Part shown: positions 8,712-16,501 of the stretch, piece after piece
How the letters are laid out: the number at the start of each line of letters is the position of its first letter
How positions within the stretch are numbered: position 1 is the first letter of the stretch
Assembly: GCF_009834185.1 (NCBI RefSeq)
Contig: NZ_CP047173.1
Coordinates: 1,612,001 to 1,676,000 of the forward strand
Reading direction: 5' to 3'
Length of the DNA: 64,000 nt
DNA from: Rathayibacter sp. VKM Ac-2760
GTDB lineage: Bacteria; Actinomycetota; Actinomycetes; Actinomycetales; Microbacteriaceae
Program-made: the position numbers and the translations under genes
The notes under the pieces: model-generated
Told to the model about the DNA's origin: nothing
Seen by the model: the letters and a program-made list of their open reading frames with translations, nothing else
Databases searched by the model: none

Positions 8712-9562
8712 TGGCCACCCGCACCACCCCCGCCGCCCGGGTCCGCACCGCCCTCTACGTCGCGATCGGCACGCTCGTCTCGGTCGCGTTCGTCGCCCCG
8801 GTCGCCTGGTCGATCCTCCGCTCGTTCCAGCCCGGCGCGCTGATCACGGCGCCCGCCGCCGAGCAGTCGTTCTCCGACCTCACCCTCGACAACTACGTCG
8901 GCCTGCTCGGCTCGATCGGCGCGGGGACCTACATCGTCAACTCGCTGATCATCGCCCTCGGCACCGCCGTGCTCAGCGTGGTGGTGACCACCCTCGCGGC
9001 CTACGCGCTGGTGCTCTTCCCGTTCCACGGCTCGAACGTCGCGTTCGGCCTGATCCTGCTGACGATGATGGTCCCGTTCCAGGCCGTGCTGACGCCGCTC
9101 TTCCTCGAGATGAACACGCTCGGGCTCACGGACACCCACCTCGGGATCATCCTCTTCTACCTCACCTTCAACCTGCCGTTCGGAGTGTTCCTGATGCGCA
9201 ACTCCTTCGCGCAGATCCCGCGCGAGGTGACGGAGGCCGCGCGGATCGACGGGGCCGGCCCGTTCCGCATCCTGTTCTCGGTGCTCCGGCCGATGATCGT
9301 CCCTGGTGTCGCGACGGTCTTCCTGTTCGCGTTCCTCGGCGCCTGGAGCGACTTCCTCGGCGCGCTGACCTTCCTCACCCGGCAGGACCTCTTCACGCTG
9401 CCGGTCGCCATCCAGAACATCTCCTCCGGCGCCTTCGGCCAGACCGACTTCGGCTACGTCATCGCCGGCGCGGTGCTGCTGATGATCCCGTGCCTGCTGC
9501 TCTACGCCGCCATCCAGAAGTACTACGTCCGCGGTCTCGTCGCGGGCGCCGTCAAGGGCTGA
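8711..9562 (+). CDS. sugar ABC transporter permease (MalG/UgpE-like)
   Basis: A 283-residue second permease of the importer, with six helices and the EAA loop (REVTEAARIDGAGPFRILF). The ATG at 8711 shares one base with the stop of the first permease (TGATG). It ends 11 bp before the GH127 gene. Together with the binding protein it forms a CUT1-type sugar importer; this class takes up di- and oligosaccharides, which fits a cytoplasmic glycosidase being encoded next. Confidence 0.92.
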   Translation: MATRTTPAARVRTALYVAIGTLVSVAFVAPVAWSILRSFQPGALITAPAAEQSFSDLTLDNYVGLLGSIGAGTYIVNSLIIALGTAVLSVVVTTLAAYALVLFPFHGSNVAFGLILLTMMVPFQAVLTPLFLEMNTLGLTDTHLGIILFYLTFNLPFGVFLMRNSFAQIPREVTEAARIDGAGPFRILFSVLRPMIVPGVATVFLFAFLGAWSDFLGALTFLTRQDLFTLPVAIQNISSGAFGQTDFGYVIAGAVLLMIPCLLLYAAIQKYYVRGLVAGAVKG

Positions 9563-9573
9563 GAGGTCTCCCG

Positions 9574-11922
9574 TTGCATCGCCCCGTCCGCCGCTTCCCG
9601 CTGCGCTCCGTCCGCCTGCTGCCCAGTGCGTTCGCCGACGCCCAGGCCACCGGCCTGCGCTACCTGCTCGCGCTCGACCCCGAGCGGCTGCTCGCGCCGT
9701 TCCTCCGCGAGGCCGGCCTGCCGACCGGGCCGGGCTACGGCAACTGGGAGGCGGACGGGCTCGACGGCCACATCGGCGGGCACGCGCTCTCGGCGAGCGC
9801 GGTGATGCTCGCCGCCACGGGCGACCCGGCCGCGCGCGAGCGGATGGAGACGCTCCTCGACGGCTTCGAGCGCGCCCAGGACGCGGTCGGCACGGGCTAT
9901 CTCGGCGGCGTCCCCGGCGGGCGCGCCCTCGGCGAGGAGCTCGCGCGCGGCGAGGTCGACGCCGACCTGTTCACCCTCAACGGCCGCTGGGTGCCGCTCT
10001 ACAACCTGCACAAGACGCTCTCGGGGCTGCTCGACGCCGCGTCCGCCGGCCGGTCGGAGCGGGCGCTCGCGATGGCGGTCCGCTTCGCCGACTGGTGGCT
10101 CGGCGTCTCCGCCGGACTCGACGAGGACGCCTTCGAGGCGATGCTGCACGCGGAGTTCGGCGGGATGAACGACGCGTTCGCCGATCTGGCGGAGCAGGTG
10201 GCCGGCGCGACCCCCGCCGATCCGGAGCGCGCCGCCGCCTACCGCGCGGAGGCCGCGCGGTTCTCGCACCGCGCCCTCCTCGATCCGCTCCTCGAGTGCC
10301 GCGACGTGCTCGACGGCCTGCACGCGAACACGCAGATCCCGAAGGCGCTCGGCTACGCGCGGCTCGGCGGCGCGCTGCTGCCGGCGGCGCAGTGCTTCTG
10401 GGAGCAGGTCACCGGAGAGCGCACGGTCGCGATCGGCGGCAACAGCGTGCGCGAGCACTTCCACCGCTCGCGCGACGCCAGCCCGATGATCCTCGACCGC
10501 GAGGGCCCGGAGACCTGCAACACCGCCAACATGATCGAGCTGAGCGGCGTCCTGTTCGAGGCGAGCGGCGACGAGCGGTACCTCGACTACCTCGAGCGCG
10601 CCCAGTACAACCACATTCTCTCCTCGCAGCACCCCGACGGCGGCTTCGTCTACTTCACCCCGCTCCGGCCCGCGCACTACCGGGTCTACTCGGCTCCGGA
10701 CGAGGGGATGTGGTGCTGCGTCGGCACCGGGCTGGAGAACCACGCGCGCTACGGCGAGCTGATCTACGCCCTCGCCGGTGACGACGCGCCGGGCGACGCG
10801 CCGGGCGACGCGCAGGGCGACGCGCCGGACGACGCGCCGGACGACGCCGAGCTGCTGGTCGCCCTCTACCTCCCCTCGACCCTGGACTCCCCGGAGCACG
10901 GGATGCGCGCTCGGATCGAGACCGCGTTCCCGCACGCCGACGACGCGACGATCACGGTCGACCTCGAGCGGGCCGGCGCCGTGCGGCTCCGCCGGCCGGC
11001 CTGGGCGGAGGAGATGGCGGTGACGGTCGACGCGGTCGCACTGGACGCGCTGGCCGTCGACGGCTTCGTCCGCACCCCGGTCCTCGCGCCCGGCCGGCAC
11101 GAGATCCGGGTCCGCTTCGCGCTCGGCGTGCGCGCCGAGCCGCTGCCCGACGGCTCCGCCTGGTCGGCGTTCTCCTACGGCCCCGTGGTGCTCGCGGCCC
11201 GATCGGGCGACGAGGACCTCGACGGCCTGATCGCCGACGGACGGCGGATGGCCCACGTGGCCGCCGGTCCGCTCCGCCCCCTCGCCGCGACTCCGATCGT
11301 GACCGGGGGAGCGCGCGCGGTCACCCTCCTCGACCGCGCCGCGCTGAGCGCCGAGCTCAGCACCGACTCCGGCCCGGTGCGGCTCGAGCCGTTCGCCGGC
11401 CTGCACGACAGCCGGTACACCGTCTACTGGCCGACCGGCGACGACGCCCGAGCCCGGCGCACCGAGCTGGCCGCCCTCGACCGCGAGGCCGACGGCGACG
11501 GCGACGTCATCGACTCCGTGACCGCGGGCGAGCAGCAGCCGGAGTCGGACCACGGCCTCGTCGGCCACCGCAGCCGCGCGGGCGGCGCCGACGGCCGGCA
11601 CTGGCGCGGCGCGGAGGGCCCGGACGGCTGGTTCGGCTACACCCTGGTCGACGCGGCGCAGCGGGCGGCGGTGCTGCGGGTCCTGCTGCGGGACGGCGGC
11701 GGCGAGCACGAGCTCCGTATCGACGGGCGACCGCTGGGGGAGCCGCTCGCCGTCCGGACGCTCGACGGCGCCGTCGAGGCCGACTACGCGATCACCCCCT
11801 CGACCGGCGAGGACGGCGTGGTCGAGTTCTCCCTGCACGCCGTCGGCGCCGGGCCGGCGGGCGATCTGCTCGCGGTGTCGCTGGTGGCGGTAGCGGGGGG
11901 AGCGGCCGGAGCGGGGGAGTAG
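9574..11922 (+). CDS. GH127 beta-L-arabinofuranosidase
   Basis: A 782-residue glycoside hydrolase (DUF1680 family). GH127 enzymes use a Cys nucleophile held by zinc; here the expected pattern is visible as REGPETCNTAN (Glu313, Cys315) and GMWCCVGTGLENH (Cys381, Cys382), with a candidate acid/base Glu in REHFH (about 294). GHIGGHALSA near the N-terminus is also typical. A C-terminal beta domain (about 650-775, EQQPESDHGLVG...WFGYTL) is of the kind annotated DUF6805/DUF4986. There is no signal peptide, so it acts in the cytoplasm on imported arabino-oligosaccharides. I take the TTG at 9574, preceded by GAGAGG. An in-frame 12-bp repeat lies at 10783-10848. Confidence 0.88.
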   Translation: MHRPVRRFPLRSVRLLPSAFADAQATGLRYLLALDPERLLAPFLREAGLPTGPGYGNWEADGLDGHIGGHALSASAVMLAATGDPAARERMETLLDGFERAQDAVGTGYLGGVPGGRALGEELARGEVDADLFTLNGRWVPLYNLHKTLSGLLDAASAGRSERALAMAVRFADWWLGVSAGLDEDAFEAMLHAEFGGMNDAFADLAEQVAGATPADPERAAAYRAEAARFSHRALLDPLLECRDVLDGLHANTQIPKALGYARLGGALLPAAQCFWEQVTGERTVAIGGNSVREHFHRSRDASPMILDREGPETCNTANMIELSGVLFEASGDERYLDYLERAQYNHILSSQHPDGGFVYFTPLRPAHYRVYSAPDEGMWCCVGTGLENHARYGELIYALAGDDAPGDAPGDAQGDAPDDAPDDAELLVALYLPSTLDSPEHGMRARIETAFPHADDATITVDLERAGAVRLRRPAWAEEMAVTVDAVALDALAVDGFVRTPVLAPGRHEIRVRFALGVRAEPLPDGSAWSAFSYGPVVLAARSGDEDLDGLIADGRRMAHVAAGPLRPLAATPIVTGGARAVTLLDRAALSAELSTDSGPVRLEPFAGLHDSRYTVYWPTGDDARARRTELAALDREADGDGDVIDSVTAGEQQPESDHGLVGHRSRAGGADGRHWRGAEGPDGWFGYTLVDAAQRAAVLRVLLRDGGGEHELRIDGRPLGEPLAVRTLDGAVEADYAITPSTGEDGVVEFSLHAVGAGPAGDLLAVSLVAVAGGAAGAGE
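10783..10848 (+). repeat. in-frame 12-bp tandem repeat inside the GH127 gene
   Basis: About five and a half copies of a 12-bp unit (GACGCGCCGGGC and variants) encode DAPG-DAPG-DAQG-DAPD-DAPD-DAE. It lies between the catalytic barrel and the following beta domain, apparently a flexible acidic loop, and could vary in copy number without breaking the frame. Confidence 0.85.
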
Positions 11923-11962
11923 CGCAGGAGTGTCGGGTCCCGCGTCCTGCGAGACTGTCCGG

Positions 11963-12361
11963 ATGCACCCCGCCGACGCCTGCCCGTGCGGAAGCCGCCG
12001 CCACTACGCCGACTGCTGCCGCCCCGCCCACCTCGGCGAGACCCCGTCGCCGACGGCGGAGCGCCTGATGCGCAGCCGCTACAGCGCCAACGTCCTCGGC
12101 AGCGCCGGCTACCTCCTCGCCAGCTGGCACCCCTCGACCCGGCCGCCGCGCGTCGACCTCGACGACGACGTCCGCTGGCGGCGCCTGCAGATCGTCGACA
12201 CCGCGTTCGGCGGCGAGGACGACACGGAGGGGCTCGTCGAGTTCCGCGCCTCCTACCGCTCGCCGGCCGGCCCGGGCCTCGTGCACGAGCGCAGCCGCTT
12301 CCTCCGCGAGGACGGCCGCTGGCTCTACGTCGACGGCGACCTGCTCGACGACGGATCCTGA
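11963..12361 (+). CDS. YchJ-like protein with SEC-C zinc motif
   Basis: A 132-residue protein of the YchJ/UPF0225 family. It opens with a SEC-C zinc-binding motif (CPCGSRRHYADCC, residues 8-20) and continues with an NTF2-like domain: RLMRSRYSAN, then WHPSTRP, and FRASYR near the middle. I use the ATG at 11963 because it puts the SEC-C motif at the N-terminus as in homologues. The family is conserved in bacteria with no settled role. It stands 40 bp after the GH127 gene and 42 bp before a GNAT gene on the same strand, probably by chance rather than function. Confidence 0.88.
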   Translation: MHPADACPCGSRRHYADCCRPAHLGETPSPTAERLMRSRYSANVLGSAGYLLASWHPSTRPPRVDLDDDVRWRRLQIVDTAFGGEDDTEGLVEFRASYRSPAGPGLVHERSRFLREDGRWLYVDGDLLDDGS

Positions 12362-12403
12362 CCCCTCCGCCCCGAGCGCCCCGCCGCGTCCTACCCTGGA
12401 GGC

Positions 12404-12700
12404 ATGGCCAAGGACTTCCGCCGGGCGGACCACGCGTCCCGCTACGAACTGCATCTCGACGGAGCCCTCGTCGGCGTCCTCGACTTCCACGAGAACGCCG
12501 AGAGCGTGTCGCTCGTGCGCTCCTTCACATCGCCGCCGCACCGCGGCCAGGGGCTGGCCGGCGAGCTCGTCGCCTTCGCCGTCGACGACATCGAGGCGTC
12601 GGGCACGCGGAGCATCGTCCCGATGTGCTGGTACGTCGGCCAGTGGTTCGACCAGCATCCGGAGCGGGCGGGGCTGCTCACCCGCGGCGCTCAGTCCTGA
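12404..12700 (+). CDS. small GNAT-family N-acetyltransferase (YidJ/COG2388 type)
   Basis: A 98-residue single-domain acetyltransferase fold. The acetyl-CoA binding signature is visible as SPPHRGQGLAGELV, and VPMCWYVGQWFDQHPE is the C-terminal motif typical of this mini-GNAT group. The substrate is not known for the family. It is convergent with nnrE, whose stop lies 9 bp beyond this gene's stop. Confidence 0.88.
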   Translation: MAKDFRRADHASRYELHLDGALVGVLDFHENAESVSLVRSFTSPPHRGQGLAGELVAFAVDDIEASGTRSIVPMCWYVGQWFDQHPERAGLLTRGAQS

Positions 12701-12709
12701 GGCGCGCGC

Positions 12710-13399
12710 CTAGGTCCTGACGGTCGGCTCGACGCCGGCGAGGTCGGGCCCGAGCCCGATGTCCACGAGCCGGATCCGCCCGACGTAGGAGCGCGCCGGC
12801 GCGAGCAGCAGGCCGGCCTTGATCGCGCCGAACGTCACCGTCACATCCGCTCGCAGCACGGTCTCGTCCGGCACCGTGCCGTCGTCCGGCCCGATGCCGC
12901 TCGGCAGATCGACGGCGACCACCACGGGGGCGTGCTCGCGCTCCTCCACCGCGGCGATCACGGTCGCGATCACCTCGCGCGGCCGCCCTCGCAGCGCCGG
13001 CTGAGCCGTGCCGATCCCGAGGATCCCGTCCACGATCACGTCCGCCCGGGCGACCGCCGCAGCGAGGGCCGCCGGGTCGTCCGCGGCGATCCGTCCGCAG
13101 CCGTCGTCGAGAGCGACCGCGAGCCCGCGCTGGTGCGCCCGGTCGGCGGTCAGCACGAGCGACACGTCGCTGCCGGAGGAGGAGATCTCGGCGGCCGCGT
13201 AGAGCGCGTCCCCGCCGTTGTTCCCCGGCCCGACCAGGACGAGCACGCTGCCCGCGCCGCGCCGGTCCTTGCGCAGTCCGAGCGCTGCCCGCAGCTCGCG
13301 CGCGAGCCCGTCCGCGGCCCGCTGCATCAGCGGCTCGCGTCTCGCCAGATGCGGCGCCTCGGCGGCCCGCACCTGCGCGGAGGAGTATCCCTCGGCCAT
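12710..13399 (-). CDS. nnrE: NAD(P)H-hydrate epimerase
   Basis: A 229-residue YjeF_N domain protein. It repairs damaged NAD(P)H hydrates by interconverting the R and S epimers. The cation-binding motif VLVGPGNNGGDALYAA is clear, as is VDLPSGIGPDDG in the C-terminal half. The ADP-dependent dehydratase domain (NnrD) often fused to it is absent here and must be encoded elsewhere. I chose the ATG at 13399, giving MAEGYSSAQVRAAE; GGAGGG directly abuts that ATG, so translation may instead be leaderless or the start could differ slightly. A reading frame continues far upstream but only by chance through repeat DNA. Confidence 0.88.
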   Translation of the reverse strand: MAEGYSSAQVRAAEAPHLARREPLMQRAADGLARELRAALGLRKDRRGAGSVLVLVGPGNNGGDALYAAAEISSSGSDVSLVLTADRAHQRGLAVALDDGCGRIAADDPAALAAAVARADVIVDGILGIGTAQPALRGRPREVIATVIAAVEEREHAPVVVAVDLPSGIGPDDGTVPDETVLRADVTVTFGAIKAGLLLAPARSYVGRIRLVDIGLGPDLAGVEPTVRT

Positions 13400-13483
13400 C
13401 CCTCCACTCTGCGCCCCGCCCCCCGCCACGGCAACCCGCCCCACCCGATTCGCAGGCCCAGCCCGAGCCCCGCCCGCCCCTCC

Positions 13484-13551
13484 CTTGCTGGTCGAGTACC
13501 CGCCTCCTCCTTGCTGGTCGAGTAGCCGCCTCCGGCGGCGTATCGAGACCC
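13484..13551 (+). repeat. Microbacteriaceae-type intergenic hairpin repeat (one partial, one full copy)
   Basis: A truncated copy (TTGCTGGTCGAGTACC, 13485-13500) is followed by a full copy at 13510-13551 running from TTGCTGGTCGAGTAG to GTATCGAGACCC. The core GCCGCC-TCC-GGCGGC forms a hairpin. It lies in the intergenic space between divergent nnrE and the DUF222/HNH gene. Confidence 0.85.
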
Positions 13552-13666
13552 ACTTCGTCCGGTCGTCCGGGAGCGAGCCTCCTCCCCAGCCCGTCATCCG
13601 ACCGCCTTGTCCCCCAACTGCCCACGACGCCGCTCCGGTGTCGGTGGTCCCTGCTCGAATACCCGT

Positions 13667-14971
13667 ATGAAAGAAGATGAGGATGCAGCAGCACTCGCGG
13701 AGGTGCGCGACTGCTTCGACGATTCCGCCGCCGACAAGCGCTCCACCTCCCCGACGCACCTCCGGGCCGCAGCTCGCCTGCACCGCGGCTACCGGCTCGC
13801 GCTGACCATCCCGGACGCCTTCGCCCGCGGCGCGTCCCGCAGCGAGACCCCCGACCTCGTCGAACGCTCCATCCGCGCCGAGCTCGCGGTGGCGTACAGC
13901 CAGTCCGAGCGGGAGGTGTCCCGCCGCCTCGAGACCGCGCAGATGCTGATGGAGCACCTCCCGCTCACCCGTGCGCTGCTCCGTGACGGTCGGATCCTCT
14001 GGGAGGTCGGCGAGGCGATCTGCCGCACCGCGAGCAGCCTCCCCGAAGCCTCCCGCGCGGCACTCGACGAGCGCGCGGCCGACGCCGCCGTCACGATGAC
14101 CACCGCGCAGCTGCGCCGCGCCCTGAGCCGCTGGCGCGAGGAGCTGCACGAGCAGCCCCTCGCCGAACGGCACGCCCGCGCACGAGAGGACCGCGCCGTC
14201 TGGGTCACCCCCGACGTCGACGGAATGGCGACGCTGTGCCTCCACGCTCCTGCACCGGCCGTGACGGGCGCCTACGACCGGCTCCGCCGCATCGCCCGCA
14301 CCCTCCGCGACGAGGGCGACCCGCGCACACTCCAGCAGCTCAGCGCGGACGCGGCGGTCGACCTGCTGTGCGACGGCGACGTCATCGGGACGACTCCGGA
14401 CGCCGAGCACCGCCCCGATCCGACGTTCGTCCCGGGCATCCGAGCGGAGGTGCGACTCACTCTGGCGGCGTCCACCGCTGTCGGCCTCGACGACGCGCCC
14501 GCGGACCTGGACGGCTACGGCCCTGTCCCCGCGGAGATCGCCCGGGAGCTGATCCGCACCGCCGCTTCCTTCACCCGGGTTCTGACCGATCCGGATACCG
14601 GTGCGGTCGTCTCGGTCGGTCGGACCTGGCGCGTGCCGCCGCCGCAGATGCGCCTGCACCTGCAGCTGCGGGACCAGACCTGCCGGTTCCCCGGCTGCAC
14701 CCGCAGCGCGTCGACCAGTGAGGCCGATCACACGCGCGAATGGCGCCACGGCGGCGAGACCTCACTCGAGAACCTGGTGTCGCTGTGCACCTCGCATCAC
14801 CACGTGCGGCACGGGGATCAATGGAGCTACGACAGGGACGACGCCGACTGGACCATCACCTGGACCACGCCGACCGGACGGCGCATCAGCAGCCGGCCAC
14901 CGCCGCTGCCCGGGCGACCGCCGGACCCGCCGCCGGGACCGCGGTTCGTCGACGTGCCGGCGCCGTTCTGA
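13667..14971 (+). CDS. DUF222/HNH endonuclease domain protein
   Basis: A 434-residue protein: an N-terminal DUF222 region (about residues 20-320, rich in helices, with RLHRGYRLALTIPDAF) followed by an HNH nuclease domain (about 335-395: CRFPGCTRS, EADHTREW, ENLVSLCTSHHHVRHG). The His and Asn residues of the HNH motif and a CxxxxC...C zinc knuckle are all present, so the nuclease looks intact. Such proteins are multi-copy in Microbacteriaceae and mycobacteria (13E12-type family) with unknown targets. The start at 13667 gives MKEDEDAA with no obvious ribosome binding site. Copies of the intergenic repeat flank the gene on both sides, the downstream one 8 bp past the stop. Confidence 0.85.
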   Translation: MKEDEDAAALAEVRDCFDDSAADKRSTSPTHLRAAARLHRGYRLALTIPDAFARGASRSETPDLVERSIRAELAVAYSQSEREVSRRLETAQMLMEHLPLTRALLRDGRILWEVGEAICRTASSLPEASRAALDERAADAAVTMTTAQLRRALSRWREELHEQPLAERHARAREDRAVWVTPDVDGMATLCLHAPAPAVTGAYDRLRRIARTLRDEGDPRTLQQLSADAAVDLLCDGDVIGTTPDAEHRPDPTFVPGIRAEVRLTLAASTAVGLDDAPADLDGYGPVPAEIARELIRTAASFTRVLTDPDTGAVVSVGRTWRVPPPQMRLHLQLRDQTCRFPGCTRSASTSEADHTREWRHGGETSLENLVSLCTSHHHVRHGDQWSYDRDDADWTITWTTPTGRRISSRPPPLPGRPPDPPPGPRFVDVPAPF

Positions 14972-14978
14972 CGACGGT

Positions 14979-15144
14979 GGATCTCGATACGCCCGCTCCG
15001 CGGCCTACTCGATCAGCAAGCAGCGCCCGCGCGCCGCGTCTGCGTGCCGCGTTCGCGTGCCGGACCCGCTCACCGGACCCGCGTGCCGCAGGAGCAGGAG
15101 CACCTTGCTGGTCGAGTGGCCGCCGAAGGCGGCGTATCGAGACC
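14979..15144. repeat. two facing copies of the intergenic hairpin repeat
   Basis: An inverted copy (14979-15020, ATCTCGATACGCCC ... CTACTCGATCAGCAAG) and a direct copy (15104-15144, TTGCTGGTCGAGTGG ... GTATCGAGACC) face each other in the 229-bp gap between the convergent HNH and GntR genes. I see nothing else in this gap. The position suggests a transcription-ending role, which is inference. Confidence 0.85.
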
Positions 15145-15200
15145 GACGCTGACGAACGCGCGGCCCTCGATGCGCCCACCGCGCGCCCCCGCCCGCGCCC

Positions 15201-15893
15201 TCACCCCTCCTGCACCGCCCGATCCGCCTCCTCGACGATCGCGCGCATCGCCGCCTCCGCCTCGTCCCCGTCGCCGTCGGTCACGGCGGACGCGACCGCG
15301 CGGTGCAGCCGCACCGCCTCCGAGTCGGCCTCGCGCGGCATCAGCGCGTGCCGCGTGCGCCCCGCGAGCACCGCGGCGACCAGATCACCGAGCTGCGCGA
15401 GCAGCGGATTCCCCGAGGCGGCCAGCAGCGTCCGGTGGAAGGCGGTGTCGGAGGCGAGGTACGCCGCCCGATCGGCCGCCCGCGCATGCTCGGACATCCC
15501 GCCCGCCGCCTCCACGAGAGCGGCCCGCTGCTCGGCCGACGCGTGCGCCGCCGCGAGCCGAGCGGCCAGCGGCTCCACGCCGAGCCGCAGCTGGCTGAGC
15601 CGGTGCAGCTGCGCCTGCCGATCCGGCCCGTCCAGGGTCCAGCCGATCACCCGCGGATCGAGCGCGTTCCAGCACTCCGGAGGCTGCACCCGCGTCCCCG
15701 CGCGCCGCCGCGACACCACCAGCCCCAGCGACTCCAGCACCCGCACCGCCTCGCGCATCACCGAGCGCGACACTCCGCGCCGCTCCGCCCGCTCGTCGGC
15801 GCTGAACGCGGTCCCCGGCGCGAGCGCGCCCTGCACGATCTGCGCTCCCAGCTCGTCGAGCACCGCCTCGTGCAGCGAGCGCGGTCCGACCAT
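15201..15893 (-). CDS. FadR-subfamily GntR transcriptional regulator
   Basis: A 230-residue regulator with an N-terminal winged HTH (ERRGVSRSVMREAVRVLESLGLV, about residues 37-59) and an all-helical FCD ligand domain (about 90-225, with DTAFHRTLLAASGNPLL carrying a metal-binding Asp/His pair). It is divergent from gluconokinase with only 61 bp between starts, and a GTCCGAC palindrome lies in that space. The arrangement matches GntR-type control of gluconate use, so gluconate or a phosphorylated derivative is the likely effector; this is inferred from context. Confidence 0.9.
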   Translation of the reverse strand: MVGPRSLHEAVLDELGAQIVQGALAPGTAFSADERAERRGVSRSVMREAVRVLESLGLVVSRRRAGTRVQPPECWNALDPRVIGWTLDGPDRQAQLHRLSQLRLGVEPLAARLAAAHASAEQRAALVEAAGGMSEHARAADRAAYLASDTAFHRTLLAASGNPLLAQLGDLVAAVLAGRTRHALMPREADSEAVRLHRAVASAVTDGDGDEAEAAMRAIVEEADRAVQEG

Positions 15894-15930
15894 GGCCCCA
15901 GTATCCCGGGCCCGGCCTCGCGCGACCAGC

Positions 15931-15950
15931 TATTCGTCCGACATAATCGA
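15931..15950 (+). promoter_or_regulatory. gluconokinase promoter with GntR-type operator
   Basis: TTCGTCCGACAT (15932-15943) contains the GT-N3-AC core expected of FadR-type GntR sites. It overlaps a -10 like hexamer CATAAT (15942-15947). That hexamer lies 7 bp before the gluconokinase ATG (15955), so the transcript would begin at or next to the start codon, that is, leaderless. Confidence 0.5.
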
Positions 15951-15954
15951 GGCC

Positions 15955-16491
15955 ATGACTGCACCGGCCGACACCGCCACCGCCCCCGTCCGCGCCCTCG
16001 TCGTGATGGGCGTCTCCGGAAGCGGCAAGTCCACGGTCGCCACGCTGCTCGCCGCCCGCCTCGGCTGGGCGTTCCTCGAGGGTGACGAGCTCCACCCGCC
16101 CGTCAACGTCGCGAAGATGGCCGAGGGCGTGCCGCTCACGGACGAGGACCGCGCCCCGTGGCTCGCCGAGATCGCCCGCCGGGTCGACGCGCTGGCCGGC
16201 GCGGGCGACCCCGTCGTCGTCACCTGCTCGGCCCTGCGCCGCCGCTACCGCGACGTGCTCCGCCGCGACGACCTCGTCTTCGTCCACCTCGCCGGCTCGC
16301 AGGAGCTCATCGCCGAGCGCCTCGGCGCCCGGACCGGCCACTTCATGCCGGCCACCCTGCTCGACTCGCAGTTCGAGGCGCTCGAGCCGCTCGGCGCGGA
16401 CGAGCGCCACGTCACCGTCGACCTCGGCGGCGCGCCCGAGGACGAGATCGCGCAGATCGTCGAGACCCTCGGGCTGGGCGCCGCCGCCTAG
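15955..16491 (+). CDS. gntK: gluconokinase
   Basis: A 178-residue kinase of the GntK/thermoresistant gluconokinase family. It phosphorylates D-gluconate to 6-phosphogluconate, feeding the pentose phosphate pathway (zwf lies further along in this window). Walker A is VMGVSGSGKSTVA (about residues 17-29), followed by FLEGDELHPPVNVAKMAEG and VVTCSALRRRYRDVLR, all diagnostic. Length is normal for the family. I start at the ATG at 15955; there is no Shine-Dalgarno sequence, in line with a leaderless transcript. It is convergent with ald, the two stops lying 10 bp apart. Confidence 0.95.
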   Translation: MTAPADTATAPVRALVVMGVSGSGKSTVATLLAARLGWAFLEGDELHPPVNVAKMAEGVPLTDEDRAPWLAEIARRVDALAGAGDPVVVTCSALRRRYRDVLRRDDLVFVHLAGSQELIAERLGARTGHFMPATLLDSQFEALEPLGADERHVTVDLGGAPEDEIAQIVETLGLGAAA

Positions 16492-16501
16492 CCCAGCGCC
16501 C

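Noticed and set aside
12710..14749. NnrE as a 679-residue protein reading through the repeat and opposite the HNH gene
   Set aside because: The extra N-terminal part is antisense to the HNH gene and crosses an intergenic repeat; the family start is at 13399.
14979..15144. Terminal inverted repeats of an insertion sequence
   Set aside because: No transposase gene and no target-site duplication; the same element occurs alone elsewhere.
15955..16491. Gluconokinase as a 583-residue protein beginning at 14740
   Set aside because: The extra sequence runs through the HNH gene, repeats and antisense of the GntR gene; the kinase fold starts right after 15955.
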